DNA of 64,000 nucleotides. Source: Deltaproteobacteria bacterium. GTDB taxonomy: Bacteria > Desulfobacterota > Deferrimicrobia > Deferrimicrobiales > Deferrimicrobiaceae. Positions 1-8,202 of this stretch are shown piece after piece (position 1 is the first letter of the stretch; each line of letters starts with the position of its first letter). A program made the position numbers and the translations under genes. The stretch is from contig JAKAHC010000004.1 in the NCBI GenBank assembly GCA_021815305.1, positions 233,057-297,056 on the forward strand, in the 5' to 3' direction. Under the pieces are notes generated by a model. It was not told the DNA's origin and did not search any database. It saw nothing but the letters and a program-made list of their open reading frames with translations.

Positions 1-701
1 CGGACCCGGTCCGCGAACCGATCGAGGAATTCGCCGTAGACAGAGGAGTGGATGAAGATGCGCTTGGGCGCGGTGCACGTCTGTCCGGAATACATGAACT
101 TCGCGGTCATGAGGTCGGATAGCGCCAGATCGGAATCCGCGTCCCCGAAGACGATGAAGGGATCCTGTCCCGGCCCCTCGAACACGAGCTTCTTTCCGCT
201 TCTCCGGAACGCCTCCTCGTATGGAAGCACGTTCCCGTCGAACCCGAAGATGACGACGGACGACACGCCGGGGTCCGCGAGCGACGCCTCCAGGAACTTT
301 GTCCCCCCGCCGCGGTAGAAGGTCACGGCGTCCCCGAAGATCGGCCGGTACATCTCTTCGGTGAGCCGCATCACCTCGGCCCCTTTCGAGGAGAACTTCA
401 CGTTCACCCGGTTCCCCACCAGGTAGATCGACGTGATCGCCGTGTTGAGCCACGCGCTGCCGTTGTAGGAGAGCATCAGGGAGACGGAGGATCCCTTGCC
501 TCCCAGCGGCCCGCGGTCCCGCAGGGACGGCGCTGCCTCCCCGAACATCCTCAGCCTGTCCACGGTGATGTCCACCTCCCTCGCGCTGTCCCTCACCGTG
601 AAGAGGAGGTCTTTCACCGCCATGGACACCATCTCCCGCTTGTGCTTCTCCAGCGCGCGGGAGAGCCGGAAGACATTTTCGAGCCGCTCGTCGAAGGACA
701 T
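1..701 (-). CDS. Aldehyde dehydrogenase family protein, partial (C-terminus lies beyond the left edge)
   Basis: The gene starts at the ATG at 701 with GAGGTG seven bases upstream and runs off the window start, leaving 233 visible residues. The segment around residues 205-213 (SGQTCTAPK) matches the catalytic-cysteine motif of NAD(P)-dependent aldehyde dehydrogenases, with Cys209 as the nucleophile, and FEGPGQDPFIVF around residue 180 fits the Glu-containing strand before it. Cys209 lies earlier than in typical members (around 280-300), so the N-terminal NAD-binding part is compact. The substrate cannot be told from this fragment. The neighbour on its 5' side is divergent, so no operon partner is visible. 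Confidence 0.75.
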   Translation of the reverse strand, partial: MSFDERLENVFRLSRALEKHKREMVSMAVKDLLFTVRDSAREVDITVDRLRMFGEAAPSLRDRGPLGGKGSSVSLMLSYNGSAWLNTAITSIYLVGNRVNVKFSSKGAEVMRLTEEMYRPIFGDAVTFYRGGGTKFLEASLADPGVSSVVIFGFDGNVLPYEEAFRRSGKKLVFEGPGQDPFIVFGDADSDLALSDLMTAKFMYSGQTCTAPKRIFIHSSVYGEFLDRFADRV

Positions 702-855
702 GGACGCACCTCAACCGCTCATGCTTTCGATTCCTTCCCGGAATACTATAGTTTCCGGAGGTCTCGATGAAAACCCTTCTGCTGGAGAACGTCCACCCGG
801 CCGCCGCGGGCGGCGCGGGAGCGCCCGACGGTCACGGCAGGCCGCGCCGGAATCG

Positions 856-882
856 TCCGCACACCCTGTGCGGAAACTTTTT
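856..882 (+). terminator. Intrinsic terminator-like hairpin upstream of the small exported protein
   Basis: A perfect 8-bp stem (TCCGCACA, loop CCC, TGTGCGGA) at 856-874 is followed by AAC and five T at 878-882. This is the clearest Rho-independent terminator shape seen in the window. It sits upstream, not downstream, of the gene at 949. It may end a transcript from the left or act as an attenuator for that gene. Confidence 0.6.
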
Positions 883-948
883 CCGCCATCCGGGGTTTCA
901 CGGGGAAAGCGCGCCGATTTGCGCGCAATCCCAGCGGAGGAACAACCC

Positions 949-1278
949 ATGTCGAAGAAAACGGTTCTTGCTCTTGCGTCGCTCGGTGCGATCCTGCTGA
1001 CCGTCCCCGCGTTCGCCGCGGACCCGGGCATGCCGGGGGTGGAGAAACGCCGGCAGATCCAGCAGGAGCGCATCGGCCAAGGGGTCTCCAGCGGGCAGCT
1101 GACCCCGCGGGAGACGATGAATCTCGAACGGCAGCAGGCGGGGATCGAGCGGGCCGAGCGGCGGGCCGGAGCGGACGGCAAAATCACCCCCGGGGAGCGC
1201 GCCAGGCTCCACAGGAGGCAGGACCGCGCCAGCCGGAACATCTTCCGGAAAAAGCACAACGCGCGCACCGCGCAATAG
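949..1278 (+). CDS. Small exported basic protein with an EF-hand-like segment
   Basis: A 109-residue protein. The ATG at 949 is preceded by AGCGGAGG and starts a classic Sec signal peptide (residues 1-23, cleavage likely after AFA). The mature part is very rich in Arg, Gln and Glu. It contains a loop GADGKITPGERARL near residues 74-88 that resembles a degenerate calcium-binding EF-hand, after an SGQLTPRE turn of similar shape. Small secreted proteins of this kind occur in metal-reducing Deltaproteobacteria, but I know no assigned function. A hairpin terminator lies just upstream. A much longer in-frame open stretch extends back to 496, but the signal peptide and ribosome site fix the start at 949. 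Confidence 0.7.
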   Translation: MSKKTVLALASLGAILLTVPAFAADPGMPGVEKRRQIQQERIGQGVSSGQLTPRETMNLERQQAGIERAERRAGADGKITPGERARLHRRQDRASRNIFRKKHNARTAQ

Positions 1279-1354
1279 GACGTCCGTGACAGGGCGCCTC
1301 CCACTTTGCTACTGTTAGCCTTGGCCCGTTTCGAAGAACCCTCGGGAGGCGCCC

Positions 1355-3367
1355 ATGCCCTCTTCCCTCTCCCCCCTGTTCCGCCCGTCCCGGATCGCCG
1401 TCATCGGCGCGTCCGGAAACCCGGACAAGATGGGATTCCAGATCTTCCGCAACCTCAAGGAGGCGGGGTTCGCCGGGGAGATCGTGCCGGTGAACCCGAA
1501 GGGGGAGGTGATCCTGGGCGTCCCCTCGTTGCAATCGGCCGCCGAAATCCCGGAGGGGACCGACCTCGCGGTCGTGATCATCCCGGCGAAGCTCGTCCCC
1601 GGCACGATGCGGGAACTGGGGAGACGGAAGGTCCGGTCCGCGGTCGTGATCACCGGCGGATTCGCGGAGTCCGGCGAGACGGGGGCCGCGCTGCAGGAAG
1701 AGATGGCGCAGGCCGCGAAGGCTTCGGGCATCCGCGTGATCGGCCCCAACTGCCAGGGGGTGAACTACCCCTACCACGGCCTGTGCGCCTCCTGGCCCCT
1801 CATCACCCGGCGGGGAGAGATGGCGATCATCTCGCAGAGCGGGACGGTAGGGGCCGCGCTGATCGACTGGGCCTCGGAGGAGCGCCTGGGATTTTCCGCG
1901 TTCGTCAGCATGGGGAACCGGTCCGACGTGGACGAGGCCGACCTGATCGGGTACTTCGCGGAGGACCCGAACACGAAGGTGATCGCGCTGTACATCGAGG
2001 GGGTCCGTGACGCCGGGAAGTTCGGGGCCGCCGTCCGCGCCTGCCCCAAGCCGGTGGTGATCTTCAAGGCGGGCCGAACCGAGCGGGGCAGGAAGGCCGC
2101 GGAGTCCCACACCCGTTCGCTGGCGGGGAGGGACGAGGTCTACGACGCCGTGTTCCGCCAGCTCGGCGTGCACCGCGCCGGAACCCTCGAGGAGCTGTAC
2201 GACTTCGCCAAGGCGCTCGCGTACCTCCCTCCCCCCGCCGGACCGCGGACGCTCATCGTCACCAGCTCGGGGGGATCCGCCATCATCGCGACCGACGCCG
2301 CCGAGGAAAGGGGCTTCCGCGTCACGCCGCTGTCCCAGGCGCTTTCCGCGCGGCTGCGGGAGATCCTTCCGTCTCACTGCATCGTGGGGAACCCGCTCGA
2401 CCTCACCGGGGACACCGATGCCGCGCGCTACCGGAGCGTGCTGGAAGCGGCGGAAGGGGAGTACGACGTGGTGATGACGATCTTCGGCGACCCGATCCCC
2501 GGGGCATCCGAAGTGGTCCGCCCCGGGAAGTGCGAACTCGTCGCGTACCTCGGCGGGGCGGAGGTGGAGCGCGAAGAGCGGGTGCGGTTCCACGAGCGGA
2601 AGATCGCCGTCTTTCCCACGCCGGAGCGCGCCGTCTCGGCCCTTTCCTGTCACGCCCGGTTCCGGAGGGACCGCTTCCCTCTCTCCGTGGGCGATACGGC
2701 ACAGGCGGCGGCGCCGGCGGCGAAGTCTCTCTCCCCGGAAGATGCGATGGGGCTTCTCTCCGCCGCGGGGTTCCCGGTGACGCGGTTCCTTCCCGCGGGG
2801 ACCGGGGAGGAGGCGGAGGCTGCGGCCCGGAAGATCGGTTTCCCGGTGGCGGTGAAAATGAACTCGCCGGAGGTCACGCACAAGAGCGACGTCGGAGGAG
2901 TCTTCCTGAACGTCGGGGATGCGGAGGGCGTCCGCGCGGCTTTCCGGGGGATCCGGGACGCGGAGGCGCGCGCCGGCGCGCGCGCCGGGGGGGCGCTCGT
3001 CTGTGCGATGGCGCCGCCGGGCCACGAGGTGATCGTCGGGGTGACGCGGGACCCGCAGTTCGGCCACGCCGTGATGTTCGGCCTCGGGGGGATCTTCGTC
3101 GAGGTGATGCGGGACGTGACGTTCCGCGTGGCTCCGCTCTCGGACGAGGACGCAGGGGAGATGATCGCCGGGATCAGGGGGTACCGGGCGCTGACGGGAC
3201 TTCGCGGCAAACCCCCGGCGGACCTCGCGGCCCTGCGGGCGCTGCTGCTGCAGCTTTCCGCGTTCCTGGGGTCGCACCCGGAGATCGAGGAGCTGGACAT
3301 GAACCCGGTCATCGTCCACCCGCGGGGGCTGACCGTGGCGGACGCGCGGGTGGTTCAGGGGGCCTGA
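1355..3367 (+). CDS. ADP-forming acyl-CoA synthetase (acetate-CoA ligase type), fused alpha-beta
   Basis: A 670-residue protein with GGGAGG seven bases before the ATG. Domain order: CoA-binding Rossmann domain (residues 5-130, starting IAVIGASGNPDKMG), succinyl-CoA-ligase-like flavodoxin domains (about 150-440, with the ESHTRSLAG segment carrying the phosphorylated His), then an ATP-grasp domain (about 460-670, with GFPVAVKMNSPEVTHKSDVGG and ELDMNPVIVHP). Family members make ATP from acyl-CoA, ADP and phosphate, yielding free acid and CoA, or run in reverse. The substrate, acetate or a branched/aryl acid, cannot be decided. Its 3' end overlaps the convergent radical SAM gene by 13 bp. Confidence 0.88.
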   Translation: MPSSLSPLFRPSRIAVIGASGNPDKMGFQIFRNLKEAGFAGEIVPVNPKGEVILGVPSLQSAAEIPEGTDLAVVIIPAKLVPGTMRELGRRKVRSAVVITGGFAESGETGAALQEEMAQAAKASGIRVIGPNCQGVNYPYHGLCASWPLITRRGEMAIISQSGTVGAALIDWASEERLGFSAFVSMGNRSDVDEADLIGYFAEDPNTKVIALYIEGVRDAGKFGAAVRACPKPVVIFKAGRTERGRKAAESHTRSLAGRDEVYDAVFRQLGVHRAGTLEELYDFAKALAYLPPPAGPRTLIVTSSGGSAIIATDAAEERGFRVTPLSQALSARLREILPSHCIVGNPLDLTGDTDAARYRSVLEAAEGEYDVVMTIFGDPIPGASEVVRPGKCELVAYLGGAEVEREERVRFHERKIAVFPTPERAVSALSCHARFRRDRFPLSVGDTAQAAAPAAKSLSPEDAMGLLSAAGFPVTRFLPAGTGEEAEAAARKIGFPVAVKMNSPEVTHKSDVGGVFLNVGDAEGVRAAFRGIRDAEARAGARAGGALVCAMAPPGHEVIVGVTRDPQFGHAVMFGLGGIFVEVMRDVTFRVAPLSDEDAGEMIAGIRGYRALTGLRGKPPADLAALRALLLQLSAFLGSHPEIEELDMNPVIVHPRGLTVADARVVQGA

Positions 3368-5028
3368 GCCGCCCCCCGCCGGAAGAAGAAGGCGTGGTTC
3401 GATGTGAACCAGGGGGGCGTGCGTGCGGCGATCGCCCGGATCGCGGGATCGCAAAGAAGCCTCCGCCGCAGGAACCGCCGGGCCTGCGCCCTCCCCCACC
3501 CCCCGCTTTCGGGAATCGGCCTGTACAGCCCGAGGGGATCGTCCTCCCCGCGGGGTTCCCCTCCCGCGGTGGATCCGTCCCCCCCGCGATCGGCAAACGC
3601 GGCGTCCCGGGGCAGGTTCAGGATCGAAAGGTTCAGGAACCCGATCTCCCCGGCGTGCTCCGAGAGGAACGAGTGCGTCCGCTCCGCGTCGCGCTCCGTT
3701 TCCCCCGGCGCCCCGAGCATCACGTACACGTAGGCGTCGATCCCCGCCCGCGAAAGGTTCCGCAGGATCGCCGACGCCTCTTCCACGCGCGTGCCTTTCC
3801 CCATCCGGTCCAGGAGCGCCTGGGAGCCGCTCTCCAGCCCCAACTGGAGCATCGAGCACCCCGACGCGGCGAGGGACGCGGCGAACCCCGGGTCGAGCAG
3901 CTCCCGCCCGAACCGCGCAAAGCCATGCCACGAAATGCCGCGCAGCCGTTCCCCCCGTTCCGCGACCGACCGGAGGACCCGCACGGGAATCGCGTTGTCG
4001 GTCAGGTGAAATCGCCGGACGCCGTACTTCCGGGCCATATCGAGGAGCAGGTCGGGAAACGTCGCAGGGTCCGACTCCGCGTACGGGTGGGTCGGAGCGA
4101 CCCCTTCCGGGCAAAAAGCGCACTTCCGGTAGTAACACCCCCGGGACGACGCCACCGGGAGCACCGGCTCCGGGGAAAGGTAGTCCGGAAGCGGTGCAAA
4201 TCCGTAGTCGGGATGGAACTCGACCTCTCCCCCCGCTTCAAGGTGGTACCCGGCGTCCGCGAACCCGCCGGCCACGAGGAAGGAGAGGACCGTTTCCCCC
4301 GGCCCGAAGCCGATCCCGTCGAACGCGGGAAGTCGGAGCCCCGACCGAAGCAGCGCATTCTTCCAGGAACTGAACATCCCCCCGCCGCCGTAGAGCCGGG
4401 TCCCGGGGAGGGCGGCCCGCACCATGCCCGCCAGCTCGAAGGCGGGAAGCACCTGGTGGCGGTAATGGACGGAGATCGCGACGGCCCGGGGGCGCATCCG
4501 CGCGATCCTCGGCAGGAGATCGTTGCGGAAATAGGGGGAAAACAGGGTGCTCTCCCCACCCGATGCGACGCGCGCCAGGTCCGCGGGGGAGAACTCCGAC
4601 AGGCCGCCGTGCGCGTAGTCCCCCAGGGTCAGCCGTTCGGAGCCGCTCTCTCCGCGGTATGCGGAGAGCCCCGCGTCGAGGTGGCGGACGGCGGAAACGT
4701 ACCGGCGGAACGAGCCGGCGGCGGGGAGGGACCGCAGGAACGCGAGGGACCGGGACACGTTCCTCGCTGCGCGGTGGAGGGCCGTCGGCGGGGACGCTCC
4801 CGCCGCGGCCTCGATGCGCGGCCCGTCCAGCAGGTGGAGGTACGCCTCGAGGTTGGCGTCGACCGCTTCGGCGCGGACGCCGCGGCCGCGAAGGCGGGAC
4901 AGGAGCACCGCCGTTCCCAAGGGCGGCTCCGCCGGCTTCACGGCGGGAGGGTGGATCAACAGGATGTCGATCGGGGGCGCGCCGGCCGCTCTGTCCATGT
5001 CGCCCGATCCATCCCTTGCCGACATCAT
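3355..5028 (-). CDS. Radical SAM protein with N-terminal cobalamin-binding-like domain
   Basis: A 557-residue protein. Residues about 18-200 form a B12-binding-type Rossmann domain (IDILLIHPP..PLGTAVLLSRLRGRGV) without an obvious DxHxxG motif. The radical SAM core follows, with SRGCYYRKCAFCPEG as the [4Fe-4S] ligand site. The cysteine spacing is Cx4Cx2C instead of the usual Cx3Cx2C. GLESGSQALLDRMGKG matches the family's LGLESGS strand. It is the last gene of the minus-strand operon, 22 bp after the zinc-ribbon gene, and overlaps the convergent acyl-CoA synthetase. The substrate is unknown. Starts at 5028, 5025 or 4998 are all possible; 5028 has AAGGGGCGG upstream. Confidence 0.8.
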   Translation of the reverse strand: MMSARDGSGDMDRAAGAPPIDILLIHPPAVKPAEPPLGTAVLLSRLRGRGVRAEAVDANLEAYLHLLDGPRIEAAAGASPPTALHRAARNVSRSLAFLRSLPAAGSFRRYVSAVRHLDAGLSAYRGESGSERLTLGDYAHGGLSEFSPADLARVASGGESTLFSPYFRNDLLPRIARMRPRAVAISVHYRHQVLPAFELAGMVRAALPGTRLYGGGGMFSSWKNALLRSGLRLPAFDGIGFGPGETVLSFLVAGGFADAGYHLEAGGEVEFHPDYGFAPLPDYLSPEPVLPVASSRGCYYRKCAFCPEGVAPTHPYAESDPATFPDLLLDMARKYGVRRFHLTDNAIPVRVLRSVAERGERLRGISWHGFARFGRELLDPGFAASLAASGCSMLQLGLESGSQALLDRMGKGTRVEEASAILRNLSRAGIDAYVYVMLGAPGETERDAERTHSFLSEHAGEIGFLNLSILNLPRDAAFADRGGDGSTAGGEPRGEDDPLGLYRPIPESGGWGRAQARRFLRRRLLCDPAIRAIAARTPPWFTSNHAFFFRRGAAQAP

Positions 5029-5050
5029 CGGAACCGCCGCCCCTTGCGTA

Positions 5051-5179
5051 TCAGTCGTCCTCGTCCACGATCTCGAAGTCGCCCTCGTTCCCGCAGTGAG
5101 GGCACCGCTCCGGGGTGTCCTCCACGTCGATCTTGAATTCCTTCCCGCATCCGGGGCACAGGACCACCCATTTGCTCAC
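5051..5179 (-). CDS. 42-residue zinc-ribbon protein
   Basis: A very short gene with a GTG start at 5179, supported by AAGGAGGGG five bases upstream. The product has two CxxC pairs (CPGC near residue 8 and CPHC near residue 27) separated by 15 residues, then an acidic tail ending in DEDD. This is the pattern of MJ0042/FmdB-like single zinc ribbons. Such proteins bind Zn(II), but the role here is unknown. It sits between the small exported protein and the radical SAM gene, so a link to either is possible but unproven. Confidence 0.75.
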   Translation of the reverse strand: MSKWVVLCPGCGKEFKIDVEDTPERCPHCGNEGDFEIVDEDD

Positions 5180-5238
5180 GGATTCCCCTCCTTTCCCTCG
5201 CCTCCGGGTATGCAGCCGCAACCTTCCGCATACGGCAT

Positions 5239-5556
5239 TCAGTATGCGTCCTTCTCGACGCGGTCCCCCTTGCGCAGGCGGTCCGCGGCGGTGGTCATAT
5301 TGAGGGGCGTCGGCCGCCGGATCGTCACGGTGACCCGGTCGCCGATGCGGAACTTCCCGAGGTCCACGCCGGCGTCCGGGTCGACCTTGTAGCTCCAGGA
5401 GGCGCCGGCCGCGTCCCGCACCGCGAGCGTCCCCGCCACGGGATCGAGCCGGACGATCGTTCCCGCCACCGTCCGCCCGTCCGAAGGGACCCCCGGCGCG
5501 GCTGCGGACGCCACGAGGAGCAGCGCAGCGCCGAGAATCCGGAACGGCCTTTTCAA
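5239..5556 (-). CDS. Small exported OB-fold-like protein
   Basis: 105 residues. The TTG start at 5556 overlaps the TGA of aguA in the sequence TTGA, with GGGAGGGAGAT upstream. Residues 1-25 are a signal peptide (RPFRILGAALLLVASAAAPG). The mature part is beta-rich (GTIVRLDPVAGTLAVRD and FRIGDRVTVTIRR), like small periplasmic OB-fold proteins that read as 'barrier to value' repeats. Its shape resembles that of the exported protein at 32901-33227. No function is known. It lies in the leuC-to-radical-SAM operon and is probably translated by coupling to aguA. Confidence 0.65.
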   Translation of the reverse strand: MKRPFRILGAALLLVASAAAPGVPSDGRTVAGTIVRLDPVAGTLAVRDAAGASWSYKVDPDAGVDLGKFRIGDRVTVTIRRPTPLNMTTAADRLRKGDRVEKDAY

Positions 5557-6653
5557 GAAGGATCTCCCTCCCCGGCAACCCCGCGGACGGGCTGCTGCTG
5601 CGTCATGCAATGGAGGGTACCGAACCCCCAGGCGAGGTCCACCGCGTGGATCCCCACCACTGGCCGGTCCGGGAACAGTTCCGAGAGGACGCCCAGGGCA
5701 ATGCGGTCGTTGGGGTCGTTGAAGGTGGGGACCAGGACGGCGGCGTTGCAGACGTAGAAGTTCGCGTAGCTCGCCGGGAGGCGGAGGGCGTCGAAATGCA
5801 GCGGGGCCGGCATCGGCAGCGGGACGATCTCGAGGCGGGAACCGTCCTCGAGACGGGCGCCCGACAGCCTTTCCCGGTTCTCCTCCAGGGGCCGGTAATT
5901 CGGATCTCGCGGGTCGGACTCCCTGCAGAGGACCACGGTGCGGGGCCCCGTGAAGCGGCACAAATCGTCCACGTGGCCGTGGGTATCGTCCCCGGCGATC
6001 CCCCGTCCCAGCCAGATCACGTGGGTCGTCCCGAGGGTGACGCGGAGCACCGCCTCGATCTCGCCGCGGGACATCCCCGGGTTCCGGACCTGGGTCCGCT
6101 GGTCCAGGAGGCACTCCTCGGTCGTAAGGAGCGTTCCCCTCCCGTTGACGTCGATCGCCCCCCCTTCCAGGACGACTTCCCGTCCCCCCGATTCCGGGCG
6201 GACGAGGCGCAGCCCCAGGGAGGCCGCGACCTGCTCCGGCACCTCCGCGTCCCTCCGCCAGTCCGGGTATCTCGCCCACGCGGTGAACCGGAACCCCGCC
6301 ACGGCGAGCTCCTCCGGGTTCTCCCCGTCACGGACGAAGATCGGGCCGAAGTCGCGCGTCCAGCCCCGGTCCGTCGGGATACGGAACCATTCGACGCGGG
6401 AGGGATCCACGCCGGCGCGGCGAAGGAGGCGGGCCGCCTTCGCCTCGCGTTCCCCGTTCTCCACGAGGATCCGCACGACCTCGCCCGCGGCGATCTTCCG
6501 GACGATCTCTCCGTAGACCCACGGGATGACGGAGAACTTGCCCGGCCAGTCGGAGGCGTTGCGGGGCCACCCGAGCCAGGTCGCCTCGTGCGGCTCCCAC
6601 TCCGCCGGCATCCGGAAGACCCGGAGCGCCGCGGTCCCACCCCCTCCGCTCAA
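5553..6653 (-). CDS. aguA: Agmatine deiminase
   Basis: A 366-residue member of the peptidyl-arginine-deiminase superfamily, cytosolic, converting agmatine to N-carbamoylputrescine and ammonia. The N-terminal RMPAEWEPHEATWLGWP is the family hallmark. Acidic and histidine catalytic elements are visible at RDFGPIF and GDDTHGHVDDLCRF. The C-terminal FGTLHCMTQQQP carries the nucleophilic Cys. The start is placed at the TTG at 6653 because homologues continue upstream of RMPAEW; this TTG overlaps the aguB stop as TTGA. An ATG at 6611 is the alternative. With aguB upstream it gives a complete agmatine-to-putrescine route; an arginine decarboxylase is not in the window. Confidence 0.92.
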   Translation of the reverse strand: MSGGGGTAALRVFRMPAEWEPHEATWLGWPRNASDWPGKFSVIPWVYGEIVRKIAAGEVVRILVENGEREAKAARLLRRAGVDPSRVEWFRIPTDRGWTRDFGPIFVRDGENPEELAVAGFRFTAWARYPDWRRDAEVPEQVAASLGLRLVRPESGGREVVLEGGAIDVNGRGTLLTTEECLLDQRTQVRNPGMSRGEIEAVLRVTLGTTHVIWLGRGIAGDDTHGHVDDLCRFTGPRTVVLCRESDPRDPNYRPLEENRERLSGARLEDGSRLEIVPLPMPAPLHFDALRLPASYANFYVCNAAVLVPTFNDPNDRIALGVLSELFPDRPVVGIHAVDLAWGFGTLHCMTQQQPVRGVAGEGDPS

Positions 6654-7579
6654 CGCTCCTTCTCCCACGGACCCCCGTCGAGGAACCGCCTGCCGATGGG
6701 GCCGTAGGCGTCGATCCTCCGGTCGCGCAGGAACGGCCAGTTCCGCCGGATGTCCTCGATCCGGTCGAGGTCGACCTCCGCGACGAGGATCTCCTCCCGG
6801 TCCGTCGACCCCTGCGCGAGCACCACCCCCTGCGGGTCGCACAGGAAGGAGGAACCCCAGAATTCGATCCCCGCCCCGCCGTCTCCCGGGGTCTCTGTGC
6901 CCACCCGGTTGACCGCCGCGACGTACATCCCGTTGGCGATCGCGTGGCCCCGCTGCACGGTCCGCCAGGCGTCCATCTGCCGCGCGCCGTGCGCCTCCTT
7001 CTCGCGGGGGTGCCAGCCGATGGCCGTGGGGTAGAACAGGATGGCCGCCCCGGCGAGCGCCGTGATCCTCGCTCCCTCCGGGTACCATTGGTCCCAGCAG
7101 ATGAGCGTTCCGATCCGCCCCGCCCGGGTGTCGAAGGCGGGAAACCCCAGGTCCCCCGGGGCGAAGTAGAACTTCTCGTAATAGGACGGGTCGTCCGGAA
7201 TGTGCATCTTCCGGTAGATCCCCGCCACGCAGCCGTCGGCGTCGATCACCGCGGCGCTGTTGTGGTACAGGCCTGCGGCGCGACGTTCGAAGACGGGCGC
7301 GACGACGACCACCCCCTGCTCGCGCGCCGCAGCCGAGAGGGCGTCGGTCGTGGGTCCCGGCAACGGTTCCGCAAGGTCGAAACACGCCGCGTCCTCCCGC
7401 TGGCAGAAATAGCGAGACCGGAACAGTTCCGGGAGGCAGACCACGTCCGCCCCCAGGAGGGACGCCTCGCGAACCCGCGCGACGCCCCGATCCAGGTTCT
7501 CCGCCGGGTCCGGTCCCACGGCCATCTGGACCAGGGCCGCGGTGAAACGCCGGGGAGGGGAGGGTCGGTCCGCACTCAT
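6650..7579 (-). CDS. aguB: N-carbamoylputrescine amidase (nitrilase family)
   Basis: A 309-residue nitrilase-superfamily enzyme that hydrolyses N-carbamoylputrescine to putrescine, CO2 and ammonia. The Glu-Lys-Cys triad is visible: Glu in VVCLPELF, Lys in YRKMHIPDDP and Cys in LICWDQWYPE. The IPDDPSYYEKFYF and CWDQWYPE segments are specific to AguB rather than to generic nitrilases. The gene overlaps leuD at its start (ATGA) and aguA at its stop (TTGA), so all are translationally coupled. The result is polyamine synthesis from agmatine, placed oddly inside a leucine operon. Confidence 0.93.
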   Translation of the reverse strand: MSADRPSPPRRFTAALVQMAVGPDPAENLDRGVARVREASLLGADVVCLPELFRSRYFCQREDAACFDLAEPLPGPTTDALSAAAREQGVVVVAPVFERRAAGLYHNSAAVIDADGCVAGIYRKMHIPDDPSYYEKFYFAPGDLGFPAFDTRAGRIGTLICWDQWYPEGARITALAGAAILFYPTAIGWHPREKEAHGARQMDAWRTVQRGHAIANGMYVAAVNRVGTETPGDGGAGIEFWGSSFLCDPQGVVLAQGSTDREEILVAEVDLDRIEDIRRNWPFLRDRRIDAYGPIGRRFLDGGPWEKER

Positions 7580-8202
7580 TCCGGGACGTCCCGGAAGAGC
7601 CAGGGAGTGACCTGTTTCCGCTCACGCTCGTACCGCGCGATCTCCGCGCCGTAGGTCAGGGTCAACGCGATCTCGTCCCGCCCCTCGAGGAGGCAGGACT
7701 TCGCGAACGGGTCGATCTCGAACCGGCAGGAGATTCCTCCGGGACCGGTGACGGACTGTTCCGGGAGGTCGATCGCGATCTCGCTCCCGGGGGCGGCCAG
7801 CAGGGCGTCCATCAGGACCCGCACCTCCGGGGCCTTGAGCGCCACCGGCAGCATCCCGTTCTTCAGGCAATTGTTCCGGAAGATGTCGCTGTAGCTCGGG
7901 GCGACCACCGCGCGGAAACCGAAGTCCATCAGTGCCCACACGGCATGTTCGCGGGAAGAGCCGCACCCGAAGTTCTCCCCCGCCACCAGCGCCCTTCCCC
8001 CGCGGTACTCCGGGCGGTTCAGGGGGAAGTCCGCGCGCGCCGAACCGTCGGCGTCGTAGCGCCAGGCGAAGAAAAGCCCTTCCCCCAGCCCGGTGCGCTT
8101 CACGGTCTTGAGATACCGGGCGGGGATGATGGCGTCGGTATCCACGTTCCCCCGGTCCAGCGGGACGCCCACCGTGGTGATCGAGACGAATTTCTCCCTC
8201 AT
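7576..8202 (-). CDS. leuD: 3-isopropylmalate dehydratase small subunit
   Basis: 208 residues, the swivel subunit of isopropylmalate isomerase in leucine synthesis. It shows [16 protein letters not shown] near the N-terminus and [17 protein letters not shown] around residues 68-84, the active-site loop of the family. At about 208 residues with [18 protein letters not shown] it is the bacterial leuD type, not the shorter archaeal-type homoaconitase subunit. The start ATG at 8202 overlaps the leuC stop (ATGA), as expected for stoichiometric subunits. The downstream stop overlaps aguB. Confidence 0.95.
   Translation of the reverse strand: MREKFVSITTVGVPLDRGNVDTDAIIPARYLKTVKRTGLGEGLFFAWRYDADGSARADFPLNRPEYRGGRALVAGENFGCGSSREHAVWALMDFGFRAVVAPSYSDIFRNNCLKNGMLPVALKAPEVRVLMDALLAAPGSEIAIDLPEQSVTGPGGISCRFEIDPFAKSCLLEGRDEIALTLTYGAEIARYERERKQVTPWLFRDVPE

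Noticed and set aside
767..1000. 77-residue protein in front of the small exported protein
   Set aside because: After the first dozen residues the sequence is low-complexity and a terminator lies inside it; listed as a possible scar instead.
1184..4138. 984-codon open frame antisense to the acyl-CoA synthetase
   Set aside because: It is an Arg/Pro/Gly-rich shadow frame of a high-GC gene with no domain pattern; several such long frames exist opposite real genes (for example 12711-15806 and 50992-53814).
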